64,000 nucleotides of DNA, from assembly GCA_029168955.1 (NCBI GenBank), contig JAPDOI010001944.1, positions 54,364 to 118,363 of the forward strand. Direction: 5' to 3'. The first letter of the stretch is position 1. Every line of letters begins with the position of its first letter. Under the pieces are notes generated by a model that did no database searches, was not told the DNA's origin, and worked only from the letters and a program-made list of their open reading frames with translations. This DNA comes from Aplectana chamaeleonis (lineage: Eukaryota > Nematoda > Chromadorea > Rhabditida > Cosmocercidae). The translations under genes and the position numbers were made by a program. Below, piece by piece: positions 1 to 11,216 of this stretch.

Positions 1-1225
1 GCGCGAACACCTCACCCCTCATGAAAATTATCTGGAGCTTTCAGAATTTTCGGCATTGCGAGTTCTATCTCGCCTATCTCTGTTAGGCCCTACAAAGTTG
101 TCGCAAGCTTCAGCAGTTGAGCTCTCATTGTGTGAATGTCCTCATGCTGTTCCCGCTTCCTTTTTTGCACCCTTTTCATAAGGTCTGCAAATATTTTCTG
201 CATCAGGTCGAAGCTCTTCATCCGTATTCTGTTGCAGACCGTGACCAGGAAGTCGGTAGCGAAACTAGAACTATAGCTGACTCATCTAGAGCTTTGCTCT
301 GTTTGGTTCACATAACACCCCAAACCTTTGAGTGCTGAAGCTCTCAGAGGAGGAAAAATATTCCGAAAAATAACACACGAATGCCATTTCTCGCTCCGAA
401 ACTTTAGGAAGATAGCAAACAACATCTCCGTCATCATTTAATACTTTAGCAGTCGAAGATTCGAAACAAGTTCAAAATCGTGAAAGCCGAAAGGAAGCGA
501 GTCTGGAAATGGCGGAATGTCAGTTTCAAAAAAAAGTACCCGGAACGAGGGTACCAATCGACTGGAAATGTTCCAAAAATCATTTCTAGATAGGTAAAAA
601 ATACCTTTTTTCAAAAACTGAACTTCACCTACCCCCCTCCGGACATTGAAAAAATCGGCCCAAAAATCGGAAAAGGGTCGTCCCGGTACATGACTTAGTG
701 AAAGAGTGGAAACTGTAGACAGATGTTAGAAAATGTTAACGTCCGGAGATGAGCTCATGAAATCGATTTTGAGTCGAGTTATGGCCGGTCAAATGTGCGG
801 TGGTCCCACGGTGGTCCGAAAGCCCCACCGAGGCTAAAAACGAAGGGTTGAGATTTTTCCGGTTTCTGAAGTGCTTTTCAGCTTTCCACTTGGCTGAATT
901 TTTGCAATATCGGCAGCGCATGGAACGCTACTCATCCACTTTGGATTGGTCAGGCCCCAAAAATTGAAAAAAACCTCCAAAATGAAACGAGTCAGTAAAG
1001 TCTACCTGTTTTTTCACCATTCCTGGAAGGACGTTTTTTAGCCGCAAAAATGTCCCTCTCAGGAGGGGGTCGTTGTTCAGGACGACCCGGACCACCGCTG
1101 TGCCTGAGCCTGCGCCGTCCTCGAACACGTTGAATGCGCCAGTCGTCTAGCGTCATGCGCAAGCGTTTGAGCGCTGGCGCATGATGTTCCGACGCCTTGA
1201 CGCTTAGCCGCTGGTCGTCTGCTAT
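1..1225. other. Intergenic, nothing recognised
   Basis: No convincing exon, inverted repeat or tandem array was seen. Open frames here are short and lack flanking splice signals. Around 1130-1210 the sequence is locally GC-rich with a small imperfect palindrome around GCGCTGGCGC. Confidence 0.5.
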
Positions 1226-1228
1226 GGA

Positions 1229-1300
1229 TGGAGCCTTAGAGGCAGTGGTCGCGATCAAATATGCTTGTCTTCCTTTCCTCTCTGAATCCTCTTGAATGTT
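1229..1300 (+). mobile_element. Truncated left end of a TTAA element
   Basis: The stretch from AGAGGCAGTGGTCGCGATC through the TGCTTGTCTTC motif matches the left ends of the elements at 4722 and 10522. No partner right end lies nearby, so this is a solo or eroded end. Confidence 0.55.
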
Positions 1301-2032
1301 TTGAGCCGAGTCTGCAAAAAGTTTTCCTGAGCACCTTAAAATTTCCCTGTTGAGTATCCTCACATCCTCGCGAAACAACGAAAATGCCTTTTTCTGGAAT
1401 TCTCGCAGGCATTTAGTACATTTGAATTATTCATGTATCGTAGCAAACCTACAACAACGAGAACATGGTTTTCCAAATCGTCGGCGTGCGGGTATAACAC
1501 TCTCTGGTTGGGTAATTATCATTATTTGAATACAGTCGGTAATGGCTACGGTTACGGAGTCACGGTGGCTGCATAATCTTGAGAAGAAGGCTTGAATTTA
1601 TATGTTTAAATCTAATATACACGACATGTATGCATAAAAAAGAAATGAAATTGAAGTAAATTGTGCTACATGCCTAGACAAAGTAGCAGCAAGATCGAAG
1701 AAAAAAAGTTTAAAAAACAGATTCGTTCCTATCATAAAACAACGAAAAAACAAAACAAAAAAACATTCCCATCACAAAAAAAACAATGTGGGTATAGGCT
1801 TTTTGCTCTTCACAGCCAGTGGACAAGACGCAATCTTTTGTGGCAAAGGCACCTTTTGATGGGTATCGAAATTGTTTCCCACTATAAACTCAATGGCGAA
1901 GTTCATTGTGAAAATGCCTTGGACACAAAAATATTCATAGTTCTACTATAGCATATGGGTCGTCGCTTCGCCGCCACGTGGCGGGTCCTCTGAGAAAATC
2001 TTCGGCAAACCTGCCGAGTCATAGCCTATTAG
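1301..2032. other. AT-rich spacer, nothing recognised
   Basis: The stretch contains A-rich low-complexity sequence around 1690-1790 but no supported exon or element boundary. It leads directly into the 22-bp minisatellite. Confidence 0.45.
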
Positions 2033-2175
2033 GCGCCGACTCGGCAGGTTCGAGGCTCCGACTCGGCAGGCTCAAGGCGCCGATTCGGCAGGTCCGAAGC
2101 GCCGACTCGGCAAGTTTAAGGCGCTGTCTCGGCTGGTTCAAGGCGCCGTCTCGGCTGGTTCAAGGCACCGACTTA
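2033..2175 (+). repeat. 22-bp GC-rich minisatellite, about 6.5 units
   Basis: Six consecutive 22-bp units start at 2033, 2055, 2077, 2099, 2121 and 2143, each built on GCGCCGACTCGGCAGGTTC with scattered substitutions, followed by a partial unit. The later units share a CTCGGCTGG variant, so they probably amplified locally. Confidence 0.9.
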
Positions 2176-2696
2176 ATATTGCTTATACTTGAAGCATGAA
2201 TTTCATACTTCCCCGCTGGCAAGCTTGTCAGCTGCAAGAATTAGTGAAGGGGATAATGAAGCCCCTCTATCGTGTCTCCCTCACCTCACATGAAGGAGGC
2301 GATCCGGCTCCAAAGCACCTCAACCAATGACAGGGGCGCCTGTGTGAACTTGGTCGGCCCTTTGTCTGTCCACCCAGCACAGAGGCGTATAGTGGGCCGC
2401 GCGGGTTCGATCAGTCGTTCAACGTGCGCTTTCCCGGTCAACTACCGGAACAGTTTTGTGGTGTAGATGACCCAATGGAAGCGACGCGGCCGCATGTCCA
2501 GTGGGAGACTGCTTCCCTCCAATTCATTCAACCATAGAACGAAACAGCTCCTGCAATTTTTTTATTATCATTCATCATCATCAGCAGCAGAACATCATCT
2601 TCCCATAACATTTGTACCTTATATTATATTATATTTATTACATGAACGTGTAGGGAGTGTTTTATGAGGACCTTGGGGCTAGAGTAATGCTTGAGG
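2176..2696. other. Spacer with a short CAT/CAG tract
   Basis: A degenerate CAT/CAG-type simple repeat lies at 2572-2600, followed by AT-rich sequence. GGGTTCGATC near 2402 resembles part of a tRNA B box, but no cloverleaf or A box was recognised. No exon was found. Confidence 0.4.
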
Positions 2697-3305
2697 CTAA
2701 GAGCACGATTTACAGCAATGTTCAGCGAAATAAGAAGTGGGAAGGACAACTTTCAGTAAATTACGAGCTTTGTGATTAGGTGGCACCATACGATAAACTG
2801 AAACGGGCACACACTTAACACCCAGGTAATCCAGCACTTGACGGACGGATACATAATCATTAAAAGCACGTGTAGTAGAATACTGTGAATAAACCTCAGG
2901 AAGCCCAACAATGACAATGGTGCGTTTGCGCTCAAATTCCTTAAACAGATCATTCGGAACAGTACGTGGAGTTGAAGTTACATTAGTGATGGGTCTACCT
3001 GGTGCTAGAGAGTTAGGAACAACAGATGAAACTCTAACGGCAGACTTGAGTTGATCATTCTCAACTCTCAGCGCGGCGATCTCACTCTCCAACTCACTGT
3101 TGCGGCAGATGACGGAGTTCAGCTTGTTTCGATCCTCCGGCAGAATAGCGATTACAGACCGTAGATGTACAGGAAGAGTTTGGTCATTCAGTAGCAGCTT
3201 GACGTCGCGGTCAGAAGAGTCGGTTTGCACTCGCGACGAAGTGTCCAAACGTAACTGTGTAACACGACGTTCGTCAGAAGGAACAACAACAAGTGGGGTA
3301 TCCAT
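2697..3305 (-). pseudogene. LINE ORF1-like protein, C-terminally truncated
   Basis: A 202-codon minus-strand frame resembles the first protein of CR1/RTE-type LINEs, which binds RNA and helps form the retrotransposition particle. Residues about 48-92 form a leucine- and glutamate-rich coiled coil. Residues 124-138 (FERKRTIVIVGLPE) begin a fold like the RNA-recognition-motif domain of such ORF1 proteins, and residues 170-190 end with the LLKVVLP motif. The same order and motifs occur in the copy at 42191-44952, which supports the family. The frame ends soon after KVVLP, where the other copy continues, and no reverse transcriptase follows at lower coordinates. It is best read as a 5-prime LINE fragment. 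Confidence 0.7.
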
Positions 3306-3890
3306 GCAGATAGAAGTAGGCCGGAATATCAGTTTTCCAACAATTTTAGACGACGGTATTCAAAAATATGCGAAAAGGGCTGATTAGTTGAGGAAGATAG
3401 GTCGTTCACGGCAGACTAATCGATATGTCGACCGCTCGCCACGGGAGCCTTTACATATTTCACCCTATAATTTCTGATTTCATCGTTTTTACACCTTCTA
3501 AGGAACGTAAGTCAACGTAAAACATAGTTTTCCAATAGATTTCACCACAGCAATGCGGCGAAGTGCAATTTTGAAGGTCGCCGTCATTTATGATGTGTCG
3601 TCTGCAGTGGCGGAAGCAAAACATGGTTGACGCCGGATGTCAGGCGTAGATTTAGCCGCGTGTCGAGACATTGAAGTGAGAAAACTACATAACCGAACAC
3701 AGAGAAAGATAAAGGAGAAAACAAGCACCTCTTCAGGAAAAAAATGGTGAAGTGAGGCATATATTGTAGGATTTCAACTGGTGACGTGGAGCGGTTATCA
3801 TCAAGGTTATCAGGATTCCACGAAACGTAAATCCAGGATAGACTATTGACGATTTGGCTCCATTAAAATCTTGAATAACAACACAGTGTA
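3306..3890. other. Spacer, possibly LINE leader sequence
   Basis: On the minus strand this stretch lies upstream of the ORF1-like frame and could be its 5-prime untranslated leader. No promoter or end repeat could be identified. Confidence 0.3.
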
Positions 3891-3891
3891 G

Positions 3892-4115
3892 ATGGGGTCG
3901 CGTCAGATACGCGGCAAGCTCGCGGCAGGGAGTAAAATCGCGGTAGGTTGGCGGCAGATACGCGGCAGGCTCGCACCAGCTCCAGTGTTAATACTTAAAG
4001 AACATCGCGGAGCCGAGGTGTTCGCGGCAGGTTCGAGGTTCACGGTAGGTTTCCGGCAGATTCGCGGTAGGCACGAGGTTCGCGGTAGGTTCACGGCTCG
4101 TTCGCGGCGAGTTTT
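3892..4115 (+). repeat. Degenerate GC-rich repeat of CGCGGCAGGTT-like words
   Basis: Short words of the type TTCGCGGCAGGTTCG and TACGCGGCAGGCTCG recur every 10 to 22 bases with many substitutions and one interruption near 3985-4018. The composition resembles the 22-bp minisatellite at 2033, so the two may be diverged relatives. Confidence 0.6.
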
Positions 4116-4440
4116 CTCAGAGTCACCGCATTCACAGAATTCGTGGTGCCTGCTGGGAGACTATTTTCACGTTGGGCCATGCAGGAGGCGCGGACGATGA
4201 TTAGATACTTGGACGACTATTACACTATCGTGGTTACGTAGGTAATACAACTACTCCACTAACAAGACCGAAATGACTCGGAGAAAACCGTCTCTAGCAG
4301 TTTTCGGGACTTTCCTAAGACTACCTGCAGTCTACGTTCCTATTCAGTGAGATATCTTGAAATCGAATCTTTGCCAGGTTCTTACCTTTCAGTATTTGGT
4401 TGCCACTATTCGTGGTCGGGAAATCATAGAACTCGCATAA
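4116..4440. other. Spacer, nothing recognised
   Basis: No repeat, inverted repeat or supported exon was seen between the GC-rich repeat and the cysteine-rich candidate exon. Confidence 0.4.
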
Positions 4441-4600
4441 AAAGACGTTGATTGCGTGTTCTGTGGACGACAGCACTTTGCTTCATGCAGCACGGCGATA
4501 GGCTGCCGCCTCGGCAACGAGGTTTGGCAGGATTACGGGATTCAGAGCTACCTCACCCTCCAGCAGTGCTCCGCAGCGGCGGGCGCATGCAAACTGATCC
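4441..4600 (+). CDS. Candidate cysteine-rich host exon, unrecognised
   Basis: An open plus-strand frame encodes a cysteine-rich stretch beginning VDCVFCGRQHFASCSTAIGC and continuing to ACKLILR. It is followed at 4601 by GTTAGC, a usable splice donor. The coding is GC-rich with mixed codons, unlike the surrounding repeats, and the cysteine spacing suggests a secreted domain. Against this, the only acceptor before the frame is the poor AAAAAG near 4450, an in-frame stop lies just upstream, and no partner exon was found. The family was not recognised. A fragment of a decayed gene is equally possible. Confidence 0.3.
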
Positions 4601-4721
4601 TCAGGTTAGCCATATGTTGGTCCCGAGACGATGAGAGATACGCATATTACGAAACCTGTCGCCTTATGAATGTAGGTATTGTTGCTATTTCCAAAAATCG
4701 ACATGAACGTTCATGTCTTAA

Positions 4722-5253
4722 AGGCAGGGGTCGCGATAAAATATGCTTGTCTTCTTTCCCTCTCCAAACCCTTTTCTGGAATCAGAGTAGTAGGACCTAT
4801 AAGAAAAAATCGCGAAAAAACCGGTTTTGGCCAAATTTGAAGCCTGAACTTTCTCGTCTTTTGATGGTGGACGAGCCCACTGCACATCATCGGCATCGAT
4901 GATCTCTAACATCAAGAATATCAGCTTGCTTGAAATTGAACTTCAATCAATGAACATTACTCATCTAATCAAAAACATTGACCGAAATGCCCCCTTTGGT
5001 TCAACTGTTTTTATTAGGTAAATTTGCATTTATTTCTTCATCTGAATGTCGATGATTTTTGACTGCTCGGCATGAGACGGCGATCTTTTTGAGCGGCGCT
5101 GTGCACGTGTGCACGAACTGGCTTCTTTGGGCTCTAGAAACTGAAATTCTAGCCCGTTTTCCACCGCGCTACCTCAATAGTATTTCAGCTGTTTTCGATC
5201 TAAGCTGATTTTTGTAGTTTTTTCGACAACGTTTTTCATCGTGACCACTGCCT
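4722..5253. mobile_element. Nonautonomous TTAA-target element, 0.5 kb, copy 1
   Basis: TTAA lies on both sides (4718-4721 and 5254-5257). The inner ends read AGGCAGGGGTCGCG and the complement of AGGCAGTGGTCACG. There is no transposase frame. The interior, including the GCTGTGCACGTGTGCACGAAC stretch, is shared with 10522-11080 and, in the opposite orientation, with the outer parts of 18643-21936. TTAA targets are typical of piggyBac and Kolobok transposases; which one mobilised this family cannot be told here. Confidence 0.85.
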
Positions 5254-5518
5254 TTAAGTTCCCAAAACGCTTGCCGTCATCACACAATCTTTCACTAAAC
5301 TAAGTACATATGTATGGGCTGCGAAAAACGAATTTCCCGTGGCTCCTTCGCGTGCGTGTGCAAAGCGATGACTAGAAACTGCAAAGGAGCGGAGAGGAGA
5401 CGGAGGGTGCAGTATCGCGCAATCGCGTTGAGGGATGGGAATTTAGTTTTGTTTCAGAGTAAAATTCTGAATTACAAGCGGATCTGAGGAGTGAAGCTTC
5501 AGAAACGGTCAGCTATCG

Positions 5519-8059
5519 TCAGGTGGGCACACCTAAGCTGAAAAATTTTTTGAACACAGATTCTGATACATGTGAGAGCTTCCTCTTCGGTAAAAGTAAT
5601 GTAGCTCACATGCGAAATAATATAGCGTTGCGGCTTTTCATGGATGCCCAGCTCATCATAGAGTCGATCCAACGAACTCCTATCAGTTCTGTATTGAGAA
5701 CAATAAGAAAGAATAGGAAAATCATGATAATCACAACTAATAGAACCTGAAATACTCGGATTTCGAAAGAAAATCGATTGGTTCAGCTCACTTATCGTAA
5801 GGATAACAAATGTTATAGATGAGGCCTGACCTTCAGGGTAGTTTCGCTCATAATACTGGTAGCAGTGAATGGAAAAGCGGTGTAGACTAAGCGATGCACA
5901 GCGATCGCAAGGTTCAAAACTACGATTGTGAAGTAGGGAGCCATTGCAATAGAACCGAAAGCCTATGAGTAACAAAGGTTCGTGTAACGTGTTTAGAAAA
6001 AGCACACTCCTTGCTACAGGGATAGGAACCTTTCAAAAGTCTCGCTTTTGCCTCTGCTTTGTACCGAGGTTTGCGTCTTCGCGATAAGAAAAGAACTCAC
6101 TATCCACATAATCTGGTACTTCGCCCAGTCCATGTAGAAGAGTGCCGTTATACTGGCAAGAAGCTCAACTACAAATCGAAAGGTAGCCATAGACGAGAGA
6201 AAAAGCAGAAGGGTGAAACAAAAATTTGATTTCCATCCGCACAATCTCCTCGCAGCCTGGAAGTTCTATGATTATCTGCAGGCAGCCTAGATGCACTCTT
6301 CTTATTTCGATATATTCATTCGGACATAACTGTAATGCTTTTTAGAGGCAGGGTTCGCGATAAAAACGGTTGTTGGGCTATCCTCATGAAAATGAAGATC
6401 TGTCCACCACAAATGCGAAAATAAGTGAAAGGTTGCAGAAAAACTGTCCGGAACAAGTTATTGTTTGGTGTCCGCCCGCATCCAACTATCGAGATTTCTA
6501 TAAATGCTTGTCGTGCCAACTTTTATTTTGATTATAAAGTGATTTATGAGCATTTGTAGAGACTACTGACAACTTTAACAGCAAAATTAAAGGCGGATGA
6601 ACAAGACTTATTTTTATTTTTGTGATGACCAAATCTATATTCTCATGAGTGTATCACGACAATCGTTTTTATCGCGTCGTGTCTGAGGGTGTGCTGTGCC
6701 TTTAACCAAAGTAAGAGCCACACAGTTTCGTGACAAGTGGAATGGGCGGGCTCGCCAAAGCTGGACTCAAACACACAGAAGACCCGAAAGAATATTCTTC
6801 GCTTTCAAAACTGTTAGAGGCCTGCTACAAACGGAGCTATGGCTAATCAATTACGCCTAGAGATTGAGGGCGAAAATTACGTGGACGAGTTGTTCCACGC
6901 CTGTATTGCTCTTCATTTCGCAGCCACTGCGCGCAAGCTCTTTAGGATGAAGAGATAGACCGGCAAGGGAATGAAAATTGAAGAAACAGTTAAAACTCAT
7001 CCGCCTATCTAGCTGCTATTGAGTTCCAAAATCAAGACAAGTGGGGTGTTCCGTAATATTGCTTGATGGGGTCAAGCCCATGACAGTCGCTGAAATCTCG
7101 TTCGAGAAATTGAGATCTCGCACTCGGAACGTGCTACCCAGGAGAGGTATACACTATACAATCACATGGAGTTCTCTAAATTAACATCCGAGCGTGTACT
7201 GTGCCTTCGATGCATCGGCTGAAAATACTAGATGCCCATTTAAATATGAGCTTCAGGCCTATTTCTTTTGCTTAAAGATCACTGTATGCGTGAGTTTGGT
7301 GTGAAGAGAAGGTGAAAATGGGGTGAGTACTCCATGGATGTACTTAGTGACCCGAAACTACTATGTAAGCTTACAGCGTGGGCGTGCAGAATTTTTTAAA
7401 ACCTTTCTAGCCACAGCTGTAAGGAATCACCTACATTTTACGGAAAACGCATCAAATTGTGAGCAGCAAGGAATGCCCCCTAAGCGATCAAGCCCTCTTC
7501 CAACATTGCGGAGGGGTACTGGCAAGCTACGGTAGTTGTGCGAGTTTTATAATAACAACAGGCAGCAAGGTGCCTCTTTTGCCTATGTACTGAGTATCCA
7601 ACGCTGGTAATCTGACATCGTTCTTGACAAGGCTCTATATGTTCGGGCCACCCCTGAGTAATATCCACCCAACTTAGAAGTGGGTTCTGTGCTTAGCCCT
7701 TCAATAAAAAAGTAGGGTGTTTATGCGACGTTTTTCCAAACTCGAAAGTTTTTTTATGACCGGTCTGAGTTTCAGATTTAAGATTTCTGAACGGAAAAAT
7801 CAGTCGCATCACTCACTAAAATAAAGAGCAAGTGGAGAAGTATTGAGACGAATGATATCGTCCCGTAAATGATCACAACATGCGTTCTGTCGATCCCAAC
7901 GAAGTACTGAGGTGGAAGTGGCATTTGAGTTGTGGCTACGACCGATGACACTTTCGTCGTCGATAGTTCTGATGTTGTAGTAGGGAAGCTAGACGTCGCT
8001 CTCGAAGATGATATAGTCATCTTTGCTGATGAAGAGGATATTGAAATCGTGGACGTCAT
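5519..8059 (-). CDS. Serpentine-receptor-like membrane protein, five exons
   Basis: Five exons join in frame: 8059-7817, 6256-6101, 5962-5831, 5746-5610 and 5537-5519 (228 residues). Donors are GTGAGT, GTGAGT, GTCAGG and GTGAGC; acceptors include TATTTCAG and TTTTTCAG. The protein has a Ser/Thr-rich N-terminus of about 50 residues, then four hydrophobic helices, one per main exon. The third carries VHRLVYTAFPF, resembling the end of helix 3 in nematode serpentine chemoreceptors, which sense odorants in sensory neurons. Exons 3 and 4 have the same sizes (132 and 137 nt) as those of the relative at 53026-53618, which continues into a fifth helix. Here the last exon adds only six residues and a stop, so helices 5 to 7 are missing. 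It may be a truncated pseudogene or a four-helix product. The exact family is uncertain. Confidence 0.65.
6340..6370 (+). mobile_element. Solo TTAA-element end in receptor intron 1
   Basis: TTTTAGAGGCAGGGTTCGCG and the following GATAAAAACG match the left ends of the AGGCAGTGTTCGCG group of TTAA elements. A matching right end is not evident. Confidence 0.5.
6683..7213. mobile_element. Degenerate TTAA element of the AGGCACAGT group in intron 1
   Basis: Ends reading GGGTGTGCTGTGCC (6687) and GCGTGTACTGTGCC (7191) and internal landmarks, ACGGAGCTATGGC near 6832 and ACGTGGACGAGTTGTT near 6880, match the copies at 30577 and 39155. The copy is eroded and both visible ends face the same way, so its limits are uncertain. 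With the end at 6340 it accounts for much of the unusually long 1.56-kb first intron. Confidence 0.5.
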
Positions 8060-8070
8060 CTATCTGAAAA
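8060..8070 (-). promoter_or_regulatory. Probable trans-splice acceptor at the receptor start
   Basis: On the minus strand ATTTTCAG is followed by ATAG and then the ATG at 8059. An in-frame TAG directly before the ATG rules out translation running through from upstream. An acceptor 4 nt before a start codon is the usual layout of nematode genes that receive a spliced leader. Confidence 0.55.
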
Positions 8071-9595
8071 TCATGCATTCAATCAAATGAAACAAAAAGG
8101 GCTTTACTCAATGTCGATATATGAACTTGGGCATCAGATTATTTCGAGTCATTCAATATATGAATTTTTTCTCAAATTTTAGAATGGTTCGAGTTGTCTT
8201 TGATTTCCAGACAAAACGTAAGGGGTAGGCTCTTCAAAGTCAGGTCAGGGTAAAATTCTTCACATTGAAATTTACTTCACGTTCACAATCGGAAAATCAC
8301 AAATATCAAATGTTCGAGAAAGTAGTTGGCGTTGAATAATAGGCGACAATTTCTCGAATAATTGATAATTGTGATTTTGCGAATAAGAAGAATTTAGCTT
8401 AGGACTAAATTATGAAAAGTTTTCCCATTACCTGTTGTATGAAAAGCCAAGACGGATCAAACCATTCTGATATTCAAGACGAAAATTTTTTTACTGGAAG
8501 ATCTGGAATTGCCCAAGTATAGCGGATCCTTTATTATATGGAATGATGATTATGGTGGTCCGAATGTTAGCACCTCCACTCGTACCTATTCTGGAGAGAT
8601 ACAACAACGAATTTTGCAAATTCACGTGTAGAGTTCACGTAATAAATTTAGTCTGATGAATGGACGGGGCTGTTACAGCAGACCGCCGCGCGCGAATCCA
8701 AACCCCATTGGCATGTGATGCCGCCAACACCGCACGGCCAGCCGCTTGGTGCATGCGTCAGACTACGGAAACCATACGTGTTGCATGATGTGCGGTTTCA
8801 TTTCTCCGCGCAATGTGAAATGAGCCACGAGCGAAAGCGAAGTTCTTCAGAATGTTGCGCTCCATCCCCTCCCCTCCACCCTACATGCTACATATTCAGC
8901 ATTCTTTGCTAGATCATTCTTATAGTCGACACAAAATCGTTCGCCTGTTTACTGTATTCCACCGCAATCTCATCTCCACATGTTTATGCATGAGACGGGG
9001 ACTCTCTCTCACCTTTCCGTAGTCTACGTCTCCATGAGTTTATGCTTCCGACAAAAAGCTTCGAACCGACGAAATTCTCCACGTCAGCTCAATCATAATT
9101 GTATTTGAACGAGTAGGGCGTCCGCCGTTGAATTTTCTGCTCTGAAAATTACTCGAAATAAAACTTTGTAAGTGAGAGATGGATGTGAAGTTTGAGAGGA
9201 GTCCAGGGCATCGTACTTGCAGAGACTTTTACTCCATTTTTTCAAGTTCTTGAATGGGTGTATCCCTCTAGTCAATTAAAAATGATAAAAAGTCATTGCA
9301 ACACTTCGTCTTGAATGAAACGCCAGAGTTCAAAGTGCTTGAGAGCGGCGTATGAGTTCGCGTCATATCGGTTTTCCAAATTAGATTGAACTAAATTTTT
9401 TCAGTATGGGATCTTTGCGAACAAACTGTGATAGCTAAGTGGTGAAAATCGGTGGAATAAGGCCTCCAATATTTTTGGTTATACGCACTAAACCCTGCCA
9501 TTATGCCAAGCTGAGCTGGACCCACGATGGTAACCGTCTCCGAACTATCACAGGAAATCGAAAGGTCAGAAGCTCATTGTATCAATTATGTTACC
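8071..9595. other. Upstream region of the receptor gene, otherwise unassigned
   Basis: This flank should contain the outron and promoter of the minus-strand receptor gene. No further exon with good splice signals was found. The stretch 8690-8880 is more GC-rich but has no convincing coding frame. Confidence 0.4.
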
Positions 9596-9599
9596 TTAA

Positions 9600-10205
9600 A
9601 GGCAGCATTCACACTCGTAAACGTGGTTGAGATAACTACGGAAATAGACTGGTATGACTCAGAACACAACGCCTAAGCATTTTGAAGGATCAAAACGACT
9701 CACAATGACACTACACGAGTAAGAAGTTGGCCCCGCCCCTGTATTTGACGTCCTCCTCCAAAACAGGGATCCTGGGCCGTTCCCACCGTCATCGATGTAC
9801 ATAAGCTCTGGTACATCCGTAGTGACCTGTTGATTTCGGTTATCACCGGCAGCGGAGCGGTGGGCCTCGGTGAAATATAACTAGTGATAAGGAGGTTCCG
9901 ACGAAAAAGCCACAGCTCCGCGCTGTGATAACGGTAAACAGGAGTTCACTTGAACTGAAACAGAACCTACGTGATTTACCTATTGCACCTGTTCTACCAC
10001 CCACAAACGTCGTCGACGGTCGGAATGGCCCAGCACTTCTGTCTTGGAGGAGGACACAAACACAGGGGCGAGGCCTACTTCTTACTCATGTAGCGGCATT
10101 CTGGGTCGTTTTTGACGCTTCAAAATGAGTAGGCGTTGTGTTCTGGGCCATACCATTATATTTCCGTAGTTATCTCAACAACGTTTACGAGCGTGTTTGC
10201 TGCCC
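9600..10205. mobile_element. Palindromic TTAA element, 0.6 kb
   Basis: TTAA occurs at 9596-9599 and 10206-10209. The two ends, AGGCAGCATTCACACTCG and the complement of AGGGCAGCAAACACGCTCG, continue as imperfect inverted repeats of well over 100 bp. Related copies lie at 13245-13993 and 19968-20620. There is no coding capacity. Confidence 0.85.
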
Positions 10206-10209
10206 TTAA

Positions 10210-10517
10210 ACTTCGGAGAGGACGTATGTCCCACCCTGTCGCCTCAACGGCAATGAATTAAGGCACTCAACTAAAAAAGGACCTAAAAATACGCCCATTT
10301 TGGCTTTGTCTCCTTGCAGGCAATTTGCCAGTTGTCTGTTTTGATCAGAAGCTGTTGAGAGAAAAGGGTGGGGAGGGCTCCCTACATTGAAGTTTAAGGC
10401 CGAATAAGGCTATTAGGGGGAATTTCAGCCGTTGTTCCGACGTTGCTACTGCCGCCCGCTCGAGACTTCTCGATTATCGTTGAAAACACCGAAACGGTTC
10501 CCACCCAAAACACTGCC
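10210..10517. other. Spacer ending in a TTAA-element right end
   Basis: No exon was recognised. The last bases, ACACTGCCTTC, look like the right end of another AGGCAGTG element abutting the copy that starts at 10522. Confidence 0.4.
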
Positions 10518-10521
10518 TTCA

Positions 10522-11080
10522 AAGGCAGTGGTCGCGATCAGATATGCTTGTCTTCTTTTCCTCTCTAAACCCTTCTCTGGGTTTAGAGTAGTAGGGCCTA
10601 TAAGAAACAATCGCTAAAAAAGTGCTGTTTCGGACCAAATTTGAAGCATGAAATTTCTTGTCAACGAGCTCTTTCCACATCATCGGCATCGATGGTCTCT
10701 CTTATCAAGAACATCATCTGGCTCGAAAATGGAATTCAATCAATGAACAATAGCCTTCGAACTGACCAACTCAAATATTTGTGTACTCATCTAGTCAAAA
10801 ACATTGACTGAAGTGCTTGATTTCATTGTTCAACTGTTTTCATTAGGTAAATTTGCATTCATTTCTTCCTCTAAATAACGATGATTTTTCTGCTCGGCAT
10901 GAGACTGCGATCTTTTCGGTCGGCGCTGTGCACGTGTGCAGGAACTGGCATCTTTGGGCCCTAGAAGCTCTAACACTAGCCCGTTTTTCACCGCGCTAGC
11001 TTCATAGTTTTTCAGCTGTTTTTGATCTCGGCTGATTTTTGTGGTTTTTTCGATAACGTTTTTCATCATGACCACTGCCT
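10522..11080. mobile_element. Nonautonomous TTAA-target element, 0.55 kb, copy 2
   Basis: Left end AAGGCAGTGGTCGCGATC and right end GACCACTGCCT are near-perfect inverted repeats. The interior matches 4722-5253 including the TGCTTGTCTTCTTTTCC motif. The targets have drifted to TTCA and TTTA. Confidence 0.85.
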
Positions 11081-11082
11081 TT

Positions 11083-11216
11083 ATAGGCAGTGTTCACCAT
11101 GATTTTCGTTCCCGAGTTTTCCATTCAAGACAACGCGTTGGCAACCAAGTCTTACCAAAATTACGAAGAAACGGCGAGAAACGCACTAAAACGTCTTAAT
11201 TAAGTGAAACTATGCG
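11083..11216 (+). mobile_element. TTAA-element left end abutting copy 2
   Basis: AGGCAGTGTTCACCATG starts directly after the right end of the previous element, with only TTTAT between. It is the start of an AGGCAGTGTTC-type element whose remainder seems replaced by the LINE fragment that follows. Confidence 0.5.

Noticed and set aside
736..1378. Overlapping short frames as a host gene
   Set aside because: The frames overlap on the same strand, lack splice signals and share no recognisable domain; part covers a transposon end.
2385..2425. tRNA-like B box at GGGTTCGATC
   Set aside because: There is only a partial match and no A box at suitable spacing.
7778..7816. Extension of receptor exon 1 to the next stop
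   Set aside because: A strong GTGAGT donor at 7816-7811 and an in-frame acceptor at 6257 join helix 1 to helix 2. The read-through adds only a short polar tail.
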